From contig CAIOSS010000042.1 of NCBI GenBank assembly GCA_903860995.1, positions 1 to 37,406 on the forward strand: a stretch of 37,406 nucleotides of DNA, written 5' to 3'. The stretch comes from an uncultured delta proteobacterium. GTDB lineage: Bacteria; Myxococcota_A; Polyangia; Polyangiales; Ga0077539. The notes beneath the pieces were generated by a model. The model saw only the letters and a list, made by a program, of their open reading frames with translations, had not been told where the DNA came from and did no database searches. Position 1 is the first letter of the stretch, and each line of letters starts with the position of its first letter. This document shows, piece by piece, positions 1 to 8,138 of the stretch. A program made the translations under genes and the position numbers.

Positions 1-63
1 GAGTTCGAGGTCACCTCACAGCTCGGGCGAGGCACGGTGGTGCGTGCGCTGAAGCGAATCTGA
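1..63 (+). CDS. C-terminus of an RsbT-like anti-sigma/switch ATPase (5' end outside window)
   Basis: The first 63 bases read in frame +1 to a TGA and give 20 residues (EFEVTSQLGRGTVVRALKRI). The G-x-GT-x-V-x-x-x-K ending is the usual last strand of GHKL ATPases of the RsbT/RsbW or anti-sigma-factor kind, where the GTT/GTV loop closes the ATP lid. Such proteins phosphorylate STAS-domain partners or switch regulators. A hybrid kinase starts 41 bp downstream on the same strand, so both may belong to one signalling operon. Only the tail is visible, so the family call rests on a short motif; a histidine-kinase C-terminus is the main alternative. Confidence 0.5.
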   Translation, partial: EFEVTSQLGRGTVVRALKRI

Positions 64-103
64 TGAGAAGCAGAAACGACCGGCGTCGGCGCGGGGAGGC
101 GGG

Positions 104-2809
104 ATGATCCCGATCGGTGAACTCGACGTCGGAGCGGACGACACGATCGTCTTTTCGCGGCGACAGGTGTGGGCGCTCGGACGGGCGCTCGGCGCGACCG
201 AGATTCAGGCAGTGCGGTGCGCGTTGGACTTCTCCAGCTGGGCGCGGTCGCTGCGCCGCGTGAGGCCAGGCGACGGTCGAATCACGGTGGAGTTGGAGCA
301 CCTGCCGGGGGACACGCGGCTGCGCGTGACCGACCACGCCGGGGATACGCGCACCTGGCCGCTCGTGACGGCGGCGCGGCTCGACGCCGGGGCCATCGAG
401 CGCCTGCGCGAGATCGTGGCCAAGCGCCCGGAACGGATCCTCCACCGGCAATTGGAGGCACAAAACCAGGAACTCGTGGCCAACAAGGCCTCGCTGGAGG
501 AGATCATCTCGACGCGCACGCACGAGCTGGTGCGCGCCAAGGAGCTGGCGGAGGAAGCCACGCGGGCGAAGTCCCTCTTCCTCGCCAACATGAGCCACGA
601 GATCCGCACGCCGATGAACGCCATCATCGGCCTGTCGCACCTCGCGCTGCGCACGGAGCTGACGACGCGGCAGCGGGACTACCTCCAGAAGATCCATCGC
701 TCGAGCACGAGCCTGCTCCGACTCATCAACGACATCCTGGATTTCTCGAAGATCGAGGCCGGGCGGCTCGACCTCGAGACGACCGAGTTCGATCTCGCGA
801 CGGTGCTGGACAACCTCCGCGTCGTCGCCGAGCAGACCGGCAGCGAGAATGGCATCACGCTCGAGTTCGACGTCGACCCGAGGCTGCCCCCGGTGCTCGT
901 CGGGGACGCGCTCCGACTCGGGCAGGTGCTGCTCAACCTCACCTACAACGCCATCAAGTTCTCCGCACAAGGCGCATCGGTGGTCGTCGCGGTGCGCGCG
1001 CTCGAGCACGACGGCGGGCGCACCCGCATCGAGTTCGCGATCCGCGACATGGGCATCGGCATGACCCCGGAGCAACGCGGGCTCCTCTTTCGCGCGTTCA
1101 CCCAGGCCGACGGCTCGGTGACGCGGCGCTACGGGGGGACGGGCCTGGGCCTCTCGATCTCGCAGCGCCTTGTGGAGATGCTCGGCGGGGAGATCAAGGT
1201 CGAGAGCGCCCTCGGCGTCGGCAGCACGTTCTCCTTCGCGCTCTGGCTGGAGAACGGCCAGTCGTACCTCGCCGGGACGCATACCTGCCCGGAGCGGCTC
1301 CACAGCAAGCGCGTGCTGATCGTCGACAAACAGGACTTCTTCCGCTCACTCCTCGAGGAGCAGGTCAGCGCGTGGCGCATGCGGCCCGACGGGGTGGCCA
1401 CCGCGGAGGAGGCCATCGAGCGGATGCTTGCCAGCGCCGAGGAGGGCGACCCGTACTCCATCGTCCTGCTGGACTGGACCCTCAAGACCCTGAGCCGGGC
1501 CGAGGCGGTGCTCCGCCTGCGCCGCGCGGATCCGTCGGTGCCCATCGTCATCGTCACGGCCCACGGACGCGACGACTCCCGCAGCGAGGCCCTTGAGGCG
1601 GGCGCCAACGCGATTCTCTACAAGCCCGTCAGCACCTCCATGCTCTTCGACTCGGTCGTCGACCTGCTGCGCGTTTCGGACGCCCTGCGGCCCGCCGCGC
1701 CCACCGTCGATGCGGACAGCGCTCGGCTCGCCGGGATGCGGGTGTTGCTGGTCGACGACAACGCGATCAACCGCCAGATCGGGACCGAGGTGCTCACGCA
1801 GAGCGGGGCGACCGTGGAGACCGCCAACGACGGCGAGGACGCGCTGAGCCGGTTGGAGCAGGACGCGCGTGGCTTCGCGCTGGTGCTGATGGACCTCCAG
1901 ATGCCGGTGCTCGACGGTTACGCCACCACGACCCGGCTGCGCGCCGTGCCCCGGTTCGCAAACCTCCCGATCGTCGCTCTGACCGCCAACGCGACACGCG
2001 AAGAGCGCGACCGCTGCCATGCGCTCGGGATGAACGAATATCTCACCAAGCCGATCGACCCGGAGCGGCTGGTGCGCACGGTGCTCCGCTTCCGAGACGG
2101 CGGTGACCCGAAGGGCGCGGACGCCGACGCGGGCCAGCTCCCGCTCGCGGAACTGGCCGCCCCGATGGAGTCGGTGATCGAGCGGAGCCGCGGGCTGCGC
2201 TTCGTCGGCGAGAACGAGCAACTCTACCAGGTCATTCTGCGACGCTTCGCGGCGACGCACGCGAGCGTCATCGAGGAGATGCGCGATCTCCTGGCGCGCG
2301 GCGACCGGGCGGAGGCGCGGAGGCTCGCACACACCATGACGGGGCTCGCCGGGACCATCGGCGCCCGGCCGCTCGCCGAAAAGGCGGGCGACCTCGAGCG
2401 TCTCCTGCTGGGTCCGGCGCCGGTGACCGAGGCCGACCTGGCGCCCCTGCGCGCGTGGCTGCCGCGCACGCTGCTGGCGATCGAGGACCTCCTCCGGGCG
2501 AGCCCTGAGATGCTCCCGAGCCTGCCGCCGCCACCCGCCCCGGAGGCCTGGAGCGCGGAGTCTCAGAGCGAACTCCTGCGGCTGGCGGAGATGCTCCGCG
2601 CGCAGAGTCCGGCCGCGCTCGAACAGTCGCGCGCCCTCGAGCCGCTCTTGCGGGCGCGCCTCGGCGCCACCTGGGGAGAGTTCGCGAGGGCGCTCGAAGA
2701 CTTCGAGTTCGACACGGCCGTTGGGCTGCTCGCCCCGCTGTCAGCGAGCGCTCCCGCGGCCACGTCCGGAACGCTCGACGACCCACCCGCACCCGCGGAG
2801 ATCGGGTAG
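104..2809 (+). CDS. Hybrid histidine kinase, HisKA-HATPase-REC-REC-Hpt
   Basis: This 901-residue cytoplasmic-looking phosphorelay kinase has no membrane segment. Residues 1-105 are an unassigned input region, followed by a coiled coil (about 110-150). The HisKA H-box MSHEIRTPMN has phospho-accepting His165. The HATPase follows, with N box NLTYNAIKF and glycine loops RDMGIGM and GGTGLGLSIS. REC1 (about 400-520) has Asp457 in a VLLDW context and an altered acidic pocket (VDKQD instead of VDDD/N), so it may be weak. REC2 (about 545-665) is canonical, with VDDN and Asp597 in MDLQMPVLDG. An Hpt domain carries His743 in HTMTGLAGTIG. About 110 further residues are unassigned. The ATG is well placed after GGGAGG. 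The architecture is that of BarA/TorS-type kinases with an internal His-Asp-His-Asp relay. The stimulus and output are not evident. It lies next to, and convergent with, the chemosensory operon. Confidence 0.93.
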   Translation: MIPIGELDVGADDTIVFSRRQVWALGRALGATEIQAVRCALDFSSWARSLRRVRPGDGRITVELEHLPGDTRLRVTDHAGDTRTWPLVTAARLDAGAIERLREIVAKRPERILHRQLEAQNQELVANKASLEEIISTRTHELVRAKELAEEATRAKSLFLANMSHEIRTPMNAIIGLSHLALRTELTTRQRDYLQKIHRSSTSLLRLINDILDFSKIEAGRLDLETTEFDLATVLDNLRVVAEQTGSENGITLEFDVDPRLPPVLVGDALRLGQVLLNLTYNAIKFSAQGASVVVAVRALEHDGGRTRIEFAIRDMGIGMTPEQRGLLFRAFTQADGSVTRRYGGTGLGLSISQRLVEMLGGEIKVESALGVGSTFSFALWLENGQSYLAGTHTCPERLHSKRVLIVDKQDFFRSLLEEQVSAWRMRPDGVATAEEAIERMLASAEEGDPYSIVLLDWTLKTLSRAEAVLRLRRADPSVPIVIVTAHGRDDSRSEALEAGANAILYKPVSTSMLFDSVVDLLRVSDALRPAAPTVDADSARLAGMRVLLVDDNAINRQIGTEVLTQSGATVETANDGEDALSRLEQDARGFALVLMDLQMPVLDGYATTTRLRAVPRFANLPIVALTANATREERDRCHALGMNEYLTKPIDPERLVRTVLRFRDGGDPKGADADAGQLPLAELAAPMESVIERSRGLRFVGENEQLYQVILRRFAATHASVIEEMRDLLARGDRAEARRLAHTMTGLAGTIGARPLAEKAGDLERLLLGPAPVTEADLAPLRAWLPRTLLAIEDLLRASPEMLPSLPPPPAPEAWSAESQSELLRLAEMLRAQSPAALEQSRALEPLLRARLGATWGEFARALEDFEFDTAVGLLAPLSASAPAATSGTLDDPPAPAEIG

Positions 2810-2811
2810 TG

Positions 2812-3045
2812 GGCTCTCTGTAGATCCGAGCAGATTCGTTCGGGCGAGGGTGCCGTTCACGCGGACGATCTCGCCCGACCGGATCGTCGTCGGCTCCCGC
2901 TGCCAGAACAGCGCGAAGTACCCCTCCAGGATCTCGGCGCGATCCTCCGTCAGTTGGGACCCGTCGCAGGCGGCAGTGTCGGTCGCGTCCAGGGCGGCGA
3001 GGGCTCTACCGCGCCCGGAGCTTCTCGCCCACCGCCCCCCAACCC
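2812..3045 (-). other. Coding-like fragment without start or stop (possible gene remnant)
   Basis: The roughly 300 bp between the kinase stop and cheX has no intact gene. On the minus strand one frame reads like protein for about 65 residues (for example QLTEDRAEILEGYFALFWQ, then SGEIVRVNGTLARTNLL), with nearly every codon ending in G or C, as in the real genes here. It has no convincing start, and its frame runs on antisense into the kinase gene with no stop of its own. I do not recognise the family. It is best read as the remnant of a degraded gene. Confidence 0.3.
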
Positions 3046-3109
3046 CAACGCCGTGACCGTATCGACCCCTACAAACCGAGGGATTCAGGCGCCACCTGCG
3101 GAACCCTGC

Positions 3110-3589
3110 TCAGAGGTCGGTCGGGGGAGGCGGCGGTATCGTGCGTGCGAACACGGTCACCACGAGCGGCTCACCCTCGCTGTCAAACCGTGTTGACTGT
3201 ACAGCCACAGAGTCAGGAACATGCAAGCTGCTGTCGAATCCCTCTGCGACCGAGGGTAGCGACAGGGTCGCAGGGCCAGTGAGCAACCCCTTGAGGTTGC
3301 CCCCGATGATGTTGGCGACCTCGCCCATGGCGTCATTCACCTCCTCGGCCGACGCCTCCTCGGGCACGACGCCAAACATGGCCGCTGCCGCCCGCCGCGC
3401 CGCGGCGGACGAGCAACCGATCGTGATGGTTCCGCTCCACGAGCCGCTGATGGTCACCCAACTCGTCACGTAATCATGGCTCTCCTGCGGTGGGGCGCTC
3501 TCCCACTGCAGGCGCAGGGGCATCCCGAGCATCGTGCTCCAGACGCTCTCGGTGACCTCTTGAATACACTCATCTTTGAAGGACATCAT
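3110..3589 (-). CDS. cheX: CheX-type CheY-phosphate phosphatase
   Basis: This 159-residue protein is the last gene of the chemosensory operon. It fits the CheC/CheX/FliY phosphatase family, which hydrolyses CheY-P to end the signal. The family pattern D-x3-E-x2-N is seen as DAMGEVAN, followed by the family's downstream proline in LSLP. The start is the ATG at 3589, which overlaps the cheR stop as ATGA and gives MMSFKDE; an in-frame ATG follows at once at 3586. The longer upstream extension has no support. The operon has no cheZ, so this is the expected dephosphorylation step. CheX proteins usually act as homodimers. Confidence is high for the family and moderate for CheX rather than CheC. Confidence 0.8.
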   Translation of the reverse strand: MMSFKDECIQEVTESVWSTMLGMPLRLQWESAPPQESHDYVTSWVTISGSWSGTITIGCSSAAARRAAAAMFGVVPEEASAEEVNDAMGEVANIIGGNLKGLLTGPATLSLPSVAEGFDSSLHVPDSVAVQSTRFDSEGEPLVVTVFARTIPPPPPTDL

Positions 3590-4422
3590 TGACCTCGCGC
3601 GCTGGGACGGGGGCGGTGACAAGTAGTGTTTCCGATGTGCACGTGCTCAAACACATCCTGAACGCGGGTTGTCGTCTCCGCGCAACCGAGAAAGAGGTAG
3701 CCGTCTGGCGCGAGCGCCGTCCGCACGCGGCGAAGCACCGCGGAGCGTGTCTCTTCATCGAAGTAGATCAACACGTTGCGGAGAAGCACGATGTCGGCAT
3801 GAGGAAACGGCTCGGTCGGGGCGACCAGATTGGAGGGCTTGAACTCCACCATCGAGCGGATACTCGCGTCAAGCGTCCACTCGGCGCCGTCGCGCACGAA
3901 GTACTTCACCAAAAGCGCCGCCGGGAGCCCGCGGTTGATCTCTAGCTGCCGAAAACGCCCCGCGCGCGCCCGCGCCACGACCGACTCGGCGAGATCAGTC
4001 CCAAAGATCTTCACGCGGCCATTCGGCAACCCGGGGAAGTGCTCCCGCAGGAGCATGGCGATGCTGTACGCTTCTTGCCCGGTCGAGCAGGCCGCCGACC
4101 AGATGCGGATCGGATGCGCTGGCGAGCGGGCGGCTAGAAGCGCCGGAATCACATGGTCGCGCAGCGCATCGAAGGGATGTAAGTCGCGGAAAAAGGTCGT
4201 CTCGTTCGTGGTCAGGGCCTCGACTATTTTCTGGTTGAGCGCCCCCGAACCGCCAGATCTGGCGCCCTTGATCACTTCTTCGACCGTCGGAAAGTTGAGC
4301 TCTCGCGCCAGCGTCGAGAGGCGCGCCTCGATGAGGTAGTACTTGTCGGCGCCCAGTACGATGCCGGCCCGTCGGTAGACGAGTTCTCGTACGTAGTCGA
4401 GCGCCGCCGGAGAGGTGCTCAC
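3586..4422 (-). CDS. cheR: CheR chemoreceptor glutamate methyltransferase
   Basis: This 278-residue CheR uses S-adenosylmethionine to methylate receptor glutamates for adaptation. An all-helical N-terminal domain (about 1-70) binds receptor. The Rossmann methyltransferase domain has the SAM-binding region WSAACSTGQEAYS and the downstream DIVLLRNVLIYF strand typical of CheR. TNETTFFRD is the conserved family motif just before it. The length is normal, with no C-terminal TPR extension. It starts with GTG, overlapping the cheB stop (GTGA at 4419-4422), and ends in an ATGA overlap with cheX, so translation is probably coupled. Its substrate is most likely the globin-coupled receptor in the same operon. 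Confidence 0.96.
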   Translation of the reverse strand: MSTSPAALDYVRELVYRRAGIVLGADKYYLIEARLSTLARELNFPTVEEVIKGARSGGSGALNQKIVEALTTNETTFFRDLHPFDALRDHVIPALLAARSPAHPIRIWSAACSTGQEAYSIAMLLREHFPGLPNGRVKIFGTDLAESVVARARAGRFRQLEINRGLPAALLVKYFVRDGAEWTLDASIRSMVEFKPSNLVAPTEPFPHADIVLLRNVLIYFDEETRSAVLRRVRTALAPDGYLFLGCAETTTRVQDVFEHVHIGNTTCHRPRPSARGQ

Positions 4423-5483
4423 GAAGCAACCTCCCGCATTCCTGTGCCCTTGCGATTTCGCAGCCGCTGCACGATCTCACGCTCCAATTCGGTGAGAGGC
4501 AGCACCGCCTGCGCCAGGCCTGCGCGGGCGACGAATCCCGGCATACCCCAAACGACAGAACTCGCCTCGTCTTGAACGATCACCTGCGCACCCACCGCGC
4601 GCAGACGCTGACAACCAATCAGGCCATCCTGGCCCATCCCGGTCAGCACGACTGCCAACGCTCCTGGTCCATACGTTTCTGCGGCCGAACGGAATAGCAC
4701 ATCGACCGAGGGGCGACATGAATTCTCCGGCTGGTCACGATTGAGAAAGAGCTTGATGTGCATTCCCTCTCGTCGCGTCGTCACGTGAAAGTCGCCCGGC
4801 GCGATGCGCACCATGCCCGGCGCGAGAATCTCTCCGTCGGCCGCCTCGGCGACGTCGCTGCCGGTCTGCGCCGCCAGTCGTCGAGCAAGCTGCTGCGTGA
4901 AGACCGGCGGCATGTGTTGCACGATGACCACGGGGACAGGCATCGTCTGCGGGAGCGCGCGGAGCAACGTAGTGAGCGCGTTGGGCCCTCCGGTCGACGC
5001 CCCGATCACGATCACGTTGATGTCCGTGTTGAAGCGCCCCGCCTCGCGCGGGGCCACTTGCCCGGCCTTCACGCCGACTTCGGGGAATAGGGCCAGAATC
5101 TTCGCGATCAGCTGCTCGCGAATCTGCCCGATCGTCGCGGCTCCAGGCGCCCCGGAGGGCTTCGGAATGCTGTCCACCGCCCCCAGGGCGAGGGCCTCCA
5201 GGGTTGACCGGGCCGCCCGCTCGGTGATGGCACTCACCATGATCACTCGCACCTTCGGGAAGAGCTTGCAGATCTGCCCGAGGGTCTCAAGACCGTCCAT
5301 GCCCGGCATCTCGAGATCGAGCGTGACCACGTCGGGCTGTGTATGGGCCATGCGTGCGAGGGCCAGGCGACCGTCGGAGGCGGTCCCGATAACCTCGAGT
5401 TCGGGGACGTCTGACAGCGCTTGTGAGAGCGCGCGCCGGGCAACGACCGAATCATCAACGATGAGCACCTTGATGGGGGGCAT
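4419..5483 (-). CDS. cheB: CheB receptor methylesterase/deamidase response regulator
   Basis: This 354-residue protein has the full CheB layout. The N-terminal receiver domain carries acidic pair DD (10-11), phospho-accepting Asp56 in TLDLEMPGMDG and a KP motif near 108. The C-terminal esterase domain has the triad Ser163 (GASTGGPNAL), His190 (VQHMPP) and Asp286 (TGMGQDGL). Phosphorylation by CheA relieves inhibition, and the enzyme then removes methyl groups or deamidates glutamines on receptors, opposing CheR. It begins five bases after the cheY stop and overlaps cheR by four bases. All catalytic residues are present, so it should be active. Confidence 0.97.
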   Translation of the reverse strand: MPPIKVLIVDDSVVARRALSQALSDVPELEVIGTASDGRLALARMAHTQPDVVTLDLEMPGMDGLETLGQICKLFPKVRVIMVSAITERAARSTLEALALGAVDSIPKPSGAPGAATIGQIREQLIAKILALFPEVGVKAGQVAPREAGRFNTDINVIVIGASTGGPNALTTLLRALPQTMPVPVVIVQHMPPVFTQQLARRLAAQTGSDVAEAADGEILAPGMVRIAPGDFHVTTRREGMHIKLFLNRDQPENSCRPSVDVLFRSAAETYGPGALAVVLTGMGQDGLIGCQRLRAVGAQVIVQDEASSVVWGMPGFVARAGLAQAVLPLTELEREIVQRLRNRKGTGMREVAS

Positions 5484-5488
5484 GAGCT

Positions 5489-5890
5489 TCAGTGCGTTGC
5501 GAGTCCGAGGATCGCCAGCTTTTCACGCAGCGCATCCTGCGTGAACGGTTTCATCAGATACTCGTTGGCGCCCGCAGAGAGGGCCCGAGTCATCTGGTCA
5601 AGCTCCGTCTCGGAGGTGACCATGACCACGCGCATCGAGTTGAACGCATGATCACCACGCACCGCGCACAAGAACTCGAACCCGTTCATCTCGGGCATGT
5701 TCCAGTCGACAAGCGCGAGGTCAGCTGCCCCGAGTTCGCGCAGCCGCGCCAGGCCGTCGGCGCCATGCACGGCCTCGGCGATCACCTCGCACCCGACTTC
5801 CATGAGGTTCTTTCGTAGAATCGACCGCATGGCACGCGAATCGTCGATGACGATCACCCGGGGTTTGCGTTCCACGCCATCGATCAGCAC
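5489..5890 (-). CDS. cheY: CheY-type single-domain response regulator
   Basis: This is a 133-residue stand-alone receiver. The acidic pocket DD is in VIVIDDSRAM, the phospho-acceptor is Asp62 in VDWNMPEMNGFEF, the switch Thr/Ser is in VMVTSETE and the conserved Lys is in LMKPFT. The GTG start at 5890 overlaps the end of the receptor gene by seven bases; the only nearby ATG is out of frame. As the sole CheY-like gene inside the operon it is the direct phosphoryl acceptor from CheA, with CheX as its phosphatase. Whether it acts on a flagellar motor, type IV pili or another output cannot be told, because no motility genes lie in the window. Confidence 0.94.
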   Translation of the reverse strand: MLIDGVERKPRVIVIDDSRAMRSILRKNLMEVGCEVIAEAVHGADGLARLRELGAADLALVDWNMPEMNGFEFLCAVRGDHAFNSMRVVMVTSETELDQMTRALSAGANEYLMKPFTQDALREKLAILGLATH

Positions 5891-7620
5891 GAGAACTGCT
5901 CCGAGAGAGACTGGAGCGCAATCGCCATCTGGGCCATCTCGGCCGCGGCGCGCTGCGTGTCCGTCGCCCCGGCCGAGGTGCTCTGCGCCGACGCCGCGAC
6001 GACGGTGATCGTATGGGCGATCTCCCCGCTGCCCTTGGCGACCTCCGTGACGCTACGGGTGATCTCGTTGGTGGTCGCGGTCTGCTCCTCGATCGCAGCC
6101 GCGATGGTGTTCTGGATGTCGCTGATCTGGTTGATGATCTGCCCGATCTGCGCGATCGCAGCCACTGCGCCCCGGGTGCTAGCCTGAATCGAATCGATCT
6201 TCTGGCTGATGTCCTCGGTCGCCTTGGCGGTCTCCTTGGCGAGCTCTTTCACTTCGTTGGCCACCACCGCGAAGCCCTTGCCGGCCTCTCCGGCGCGCGC
6301 GGCTTCGATGGTCGCGTTGAGCGCGAGCAGATTGGTCTGCTGTGCAATCGAGGTAATCACCTTGATGACCTTCCCGATCTCGGCGCTGCTTTCACCGAGT
6401 CGGGCCACGGTGGCGTTGGTGCTCTCCGCGACCTTCACGGCTCCGGAGGCCACGCGGGTCGCCTCGGAGGCGCTCTTGGCAATCTCCCGGATGCTCGCGG
6501 TCATCTCTTCCGAGCTCGCCGCGACGGTCTGCACGTTGGTGCTGATCTCCGTGGCGGCGGTGGAGACCACACCCGCCTGCTCCGCGGTGCGCTCGGAGTC
6601 GTCTCCCATCGTCTTGCTCACCGTGGTGAGCTGAGAGCTGGCGGCGGTGAGCTGCCGCGCCCCCTCGGCGATCTGGCCGAGAATCTCGCGCAGGGAGACC
6701 ACCACCTGGTTGATGGCAAGGCCGAATGCGCCGTCGATCACGACATCGAGCACCGAGTCATTGAGGCGCTTCCCGGCGATCGCCTGCACCTGCTGGGTGA
6801 GCTGCTGGACGTTGGCCTTCAGCTGGTCGAGGTGCTCGGTCTTGTCGGTCTCTTCGTCCTGCGAAACGTCGATGTCGAATCCCATCGACTCGATCGTATT
6901 GAGAAAGAACGAGTCACAAACCGCCTGCATGTCGTAATTGAAGACCCGGGAGAGCGCCCGCTCGGCGCGCGCGACGAAGTCCGCATCCTCAAAAGTGGCC
7001 TGCAGGTGGTTCTTCGCCAGAAACTGATATTCAGCGTACGCGCCGATGTACCACTTCATGGGCAGGTCGATCTGGTCATGGAGCCAGCCGATGTGCAGAC
7101 GGCTCTCGAAGTAGGCCTCGTCCCACATGTTGTTGGCGCCCTCGAAGACGCCTACGAAGTAACCGGTCTGGGCAGCTTCGAGGTGGCGGCGGAGGTTGCC
7201 CAACGAGATGCCCTTGCGGTCGGCGTAGGCGCCGAAGAACTCCCGGGTGCGCGAGAACGCGAACTGCCAGTCGTAGAACTCCCGCGCAATGGTCGGCGCA
7301 TGCTCGCGGGCCCAGGGAATGAGTTCGATCATCAACTCCCGGTCTTCGTCACCCAGCCGCAGGAACTCCCGCCGGTAACCGAGCGTGCGCTCGGTGATGC
7401 CGTAGCGACGCGTAAACTTCTTGCTGTCACCCTCGGCCCCCGGCGGCCGTCCCGCGGAGCCGTTGCCGACGCCGCGGTGCGAGGCCGGGCCCGGACGCCC
7501 GACGGTGGTGGGCGCTGCGCCCCGCGCCGAACCAGTAGCGAATCCACCCGCGGCCGCTGCGGCGCGGGAGGGAGGGGGAGGAGGAGGAACGGCCGGGGAC
7601 TTCTTGCTGGTCGGGTTCAT
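5884..7620 (-). CDS. Globin-coupled methyl-accepting chemotaxis protein (HemAT-like)
   Basis: This is a soluble receptor of 578 residues with no membrane segment or HAMP domain. After a Pro/Ala-rich low-complexity tail (about 1-65), residues about 70-240 form a globin-coupled sensor. The pattern IGWLHDQIDLP-KWYIGAY matches the F-helix region of HemAT/protoglobin sensors, with His181 as probable proximal haem ligand. The C-terminal half is a coiled-coil MCP signalling domain with the conserved hairpin tip (QQTNLLALNATIEAARAGE, then GKGFAVVANEVK). Such receptors sense O2, CO or NO through haem. The ATG at 7620 is preferred because GGAG lies nine bases upstream; a TTG at 7680 overlapping the cheW stop would add 20 residues. 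There is no CheR-tethering pentapeptide at the C-terminus (ends SEQFSC). Confidence 0.88.
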   Translation of the reverse strand: MNPTSKKSPAVPPPPPPSRAAAAAGGFATGSARGAAPTTVGRPGPASHRGVGNGSAGRPPGAEGDSKKFTRRYGITERTLGYRREFLRLGDEDRELMIELIPWAREHAPTIAREFYDWQFAFSRTREFFGAYADRKGISLGNLRRHLEAAQTGYFVGVFEGANNMWDEAYFESRLHIGWLHDQIDLPMKWYIGAYAEYQFLAKNHLQATFEDADFVARAERALSRVFNYDMQAVCDSFFLNTIESMGFDIDVSQDEETDKTEHLDQLKANVQQLTQQVQAIAGKRLNDSVLDVVIDGAFGLAINQVVVSLREILGQIAEGARQLTAASSQLTTVSKTMGDDSERTAEQAGVVSTAATEISTNVQTVAASSEEMTASIREIAKSASEATRVASGAVKVAESTNATVARLGESSAEIGKVIKVITSIAQQTNLLALNATIEAARAGEAGKGFAVVANEVKELAKETAKATEDISQKIDSIQASTRGAVAAIAQIGQIINQISDIQNTIAAAIEEQTATTNEITRSVTEVAKGSGEIAHTITVVAASAQSTSAGATDTQRAAAEMAQMAIALQSLSEQFSC

Positions 7621-7676
7621 CGAGAGGGTCTCCGCTGAAGTAATCTGTTGCTTGTGAGAAAGGCTTAACGTTCCGC

Positions 7677-8120
7677 TCAACTTCGGGCTTCGCGACCCTC
7701 GGTGATGCCGATGGCACGCTCCGCGTCCAGCACCAGGAGGAGTTGGTTGTTGAGTTTGTAGAGCCCCTTAAAAAGCTCGCGGTCGCCGGCGGCAATCGTC
7801 TCGGGCAAGGACTCGAACATCTCTTCGGAGACCTCGACCACGTCGCCGATCTCATCGACCAGCAGGCTTACGTTGCCCCAGTTGGTTCGAATCACGACGT
7901 TCATGGGCTGCCGATCCTCAGGACGCGGCGGCAAGCCCATCCGCGCACGCAATTCAATCGCGGTCACGATCTGCCCACGAAGGTTGATGAGCCCACGAAT
8001 CTCCGGCGCCGCCAGCGGTACGCGAGTCATCTCTTGATAGCGAATCACCTCCTGGACTCGGGTCACGTCGACGCCGAGGTAAAGGTCATTGAGGTAGAAG
8101 GTACAGAGTTGACGGGGCAT
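7677..8120 (-). CDS. cheW: CheW receptor-kinase coupling protein
   Basis: This 147-residue single CheW (SH3-like) domain bridges the receptor hairpin and the P5 domain of CheA. Family features are VQEVIRYQEMTRVP near residues 23-36, then IRGLINLRGQIVTAIELR, then LLVDEIGDVVEV. It lies 18 bp after cheA and before the receptor gene, the usual order for a minimal signalling core. It is normal in length and shows nothing odd. Confidence 0.95.
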   Translation of the reverse strand: MPRQLCTFYLNDLYLGVDVTRVQEVIRYQEMTRVPLAAPEIRGLINLRGQIVTAIELRARMGLPPRPEDRQPMNVVIRTNWGNVSLLVDEIGDVVEVSEEMFESLPETIAAGDRELFKGLYKLNNQLLLVLDAERAIGITEGREARS

Positions 8121-8138
8121 CGTCGGGTTCGCTCTTTC

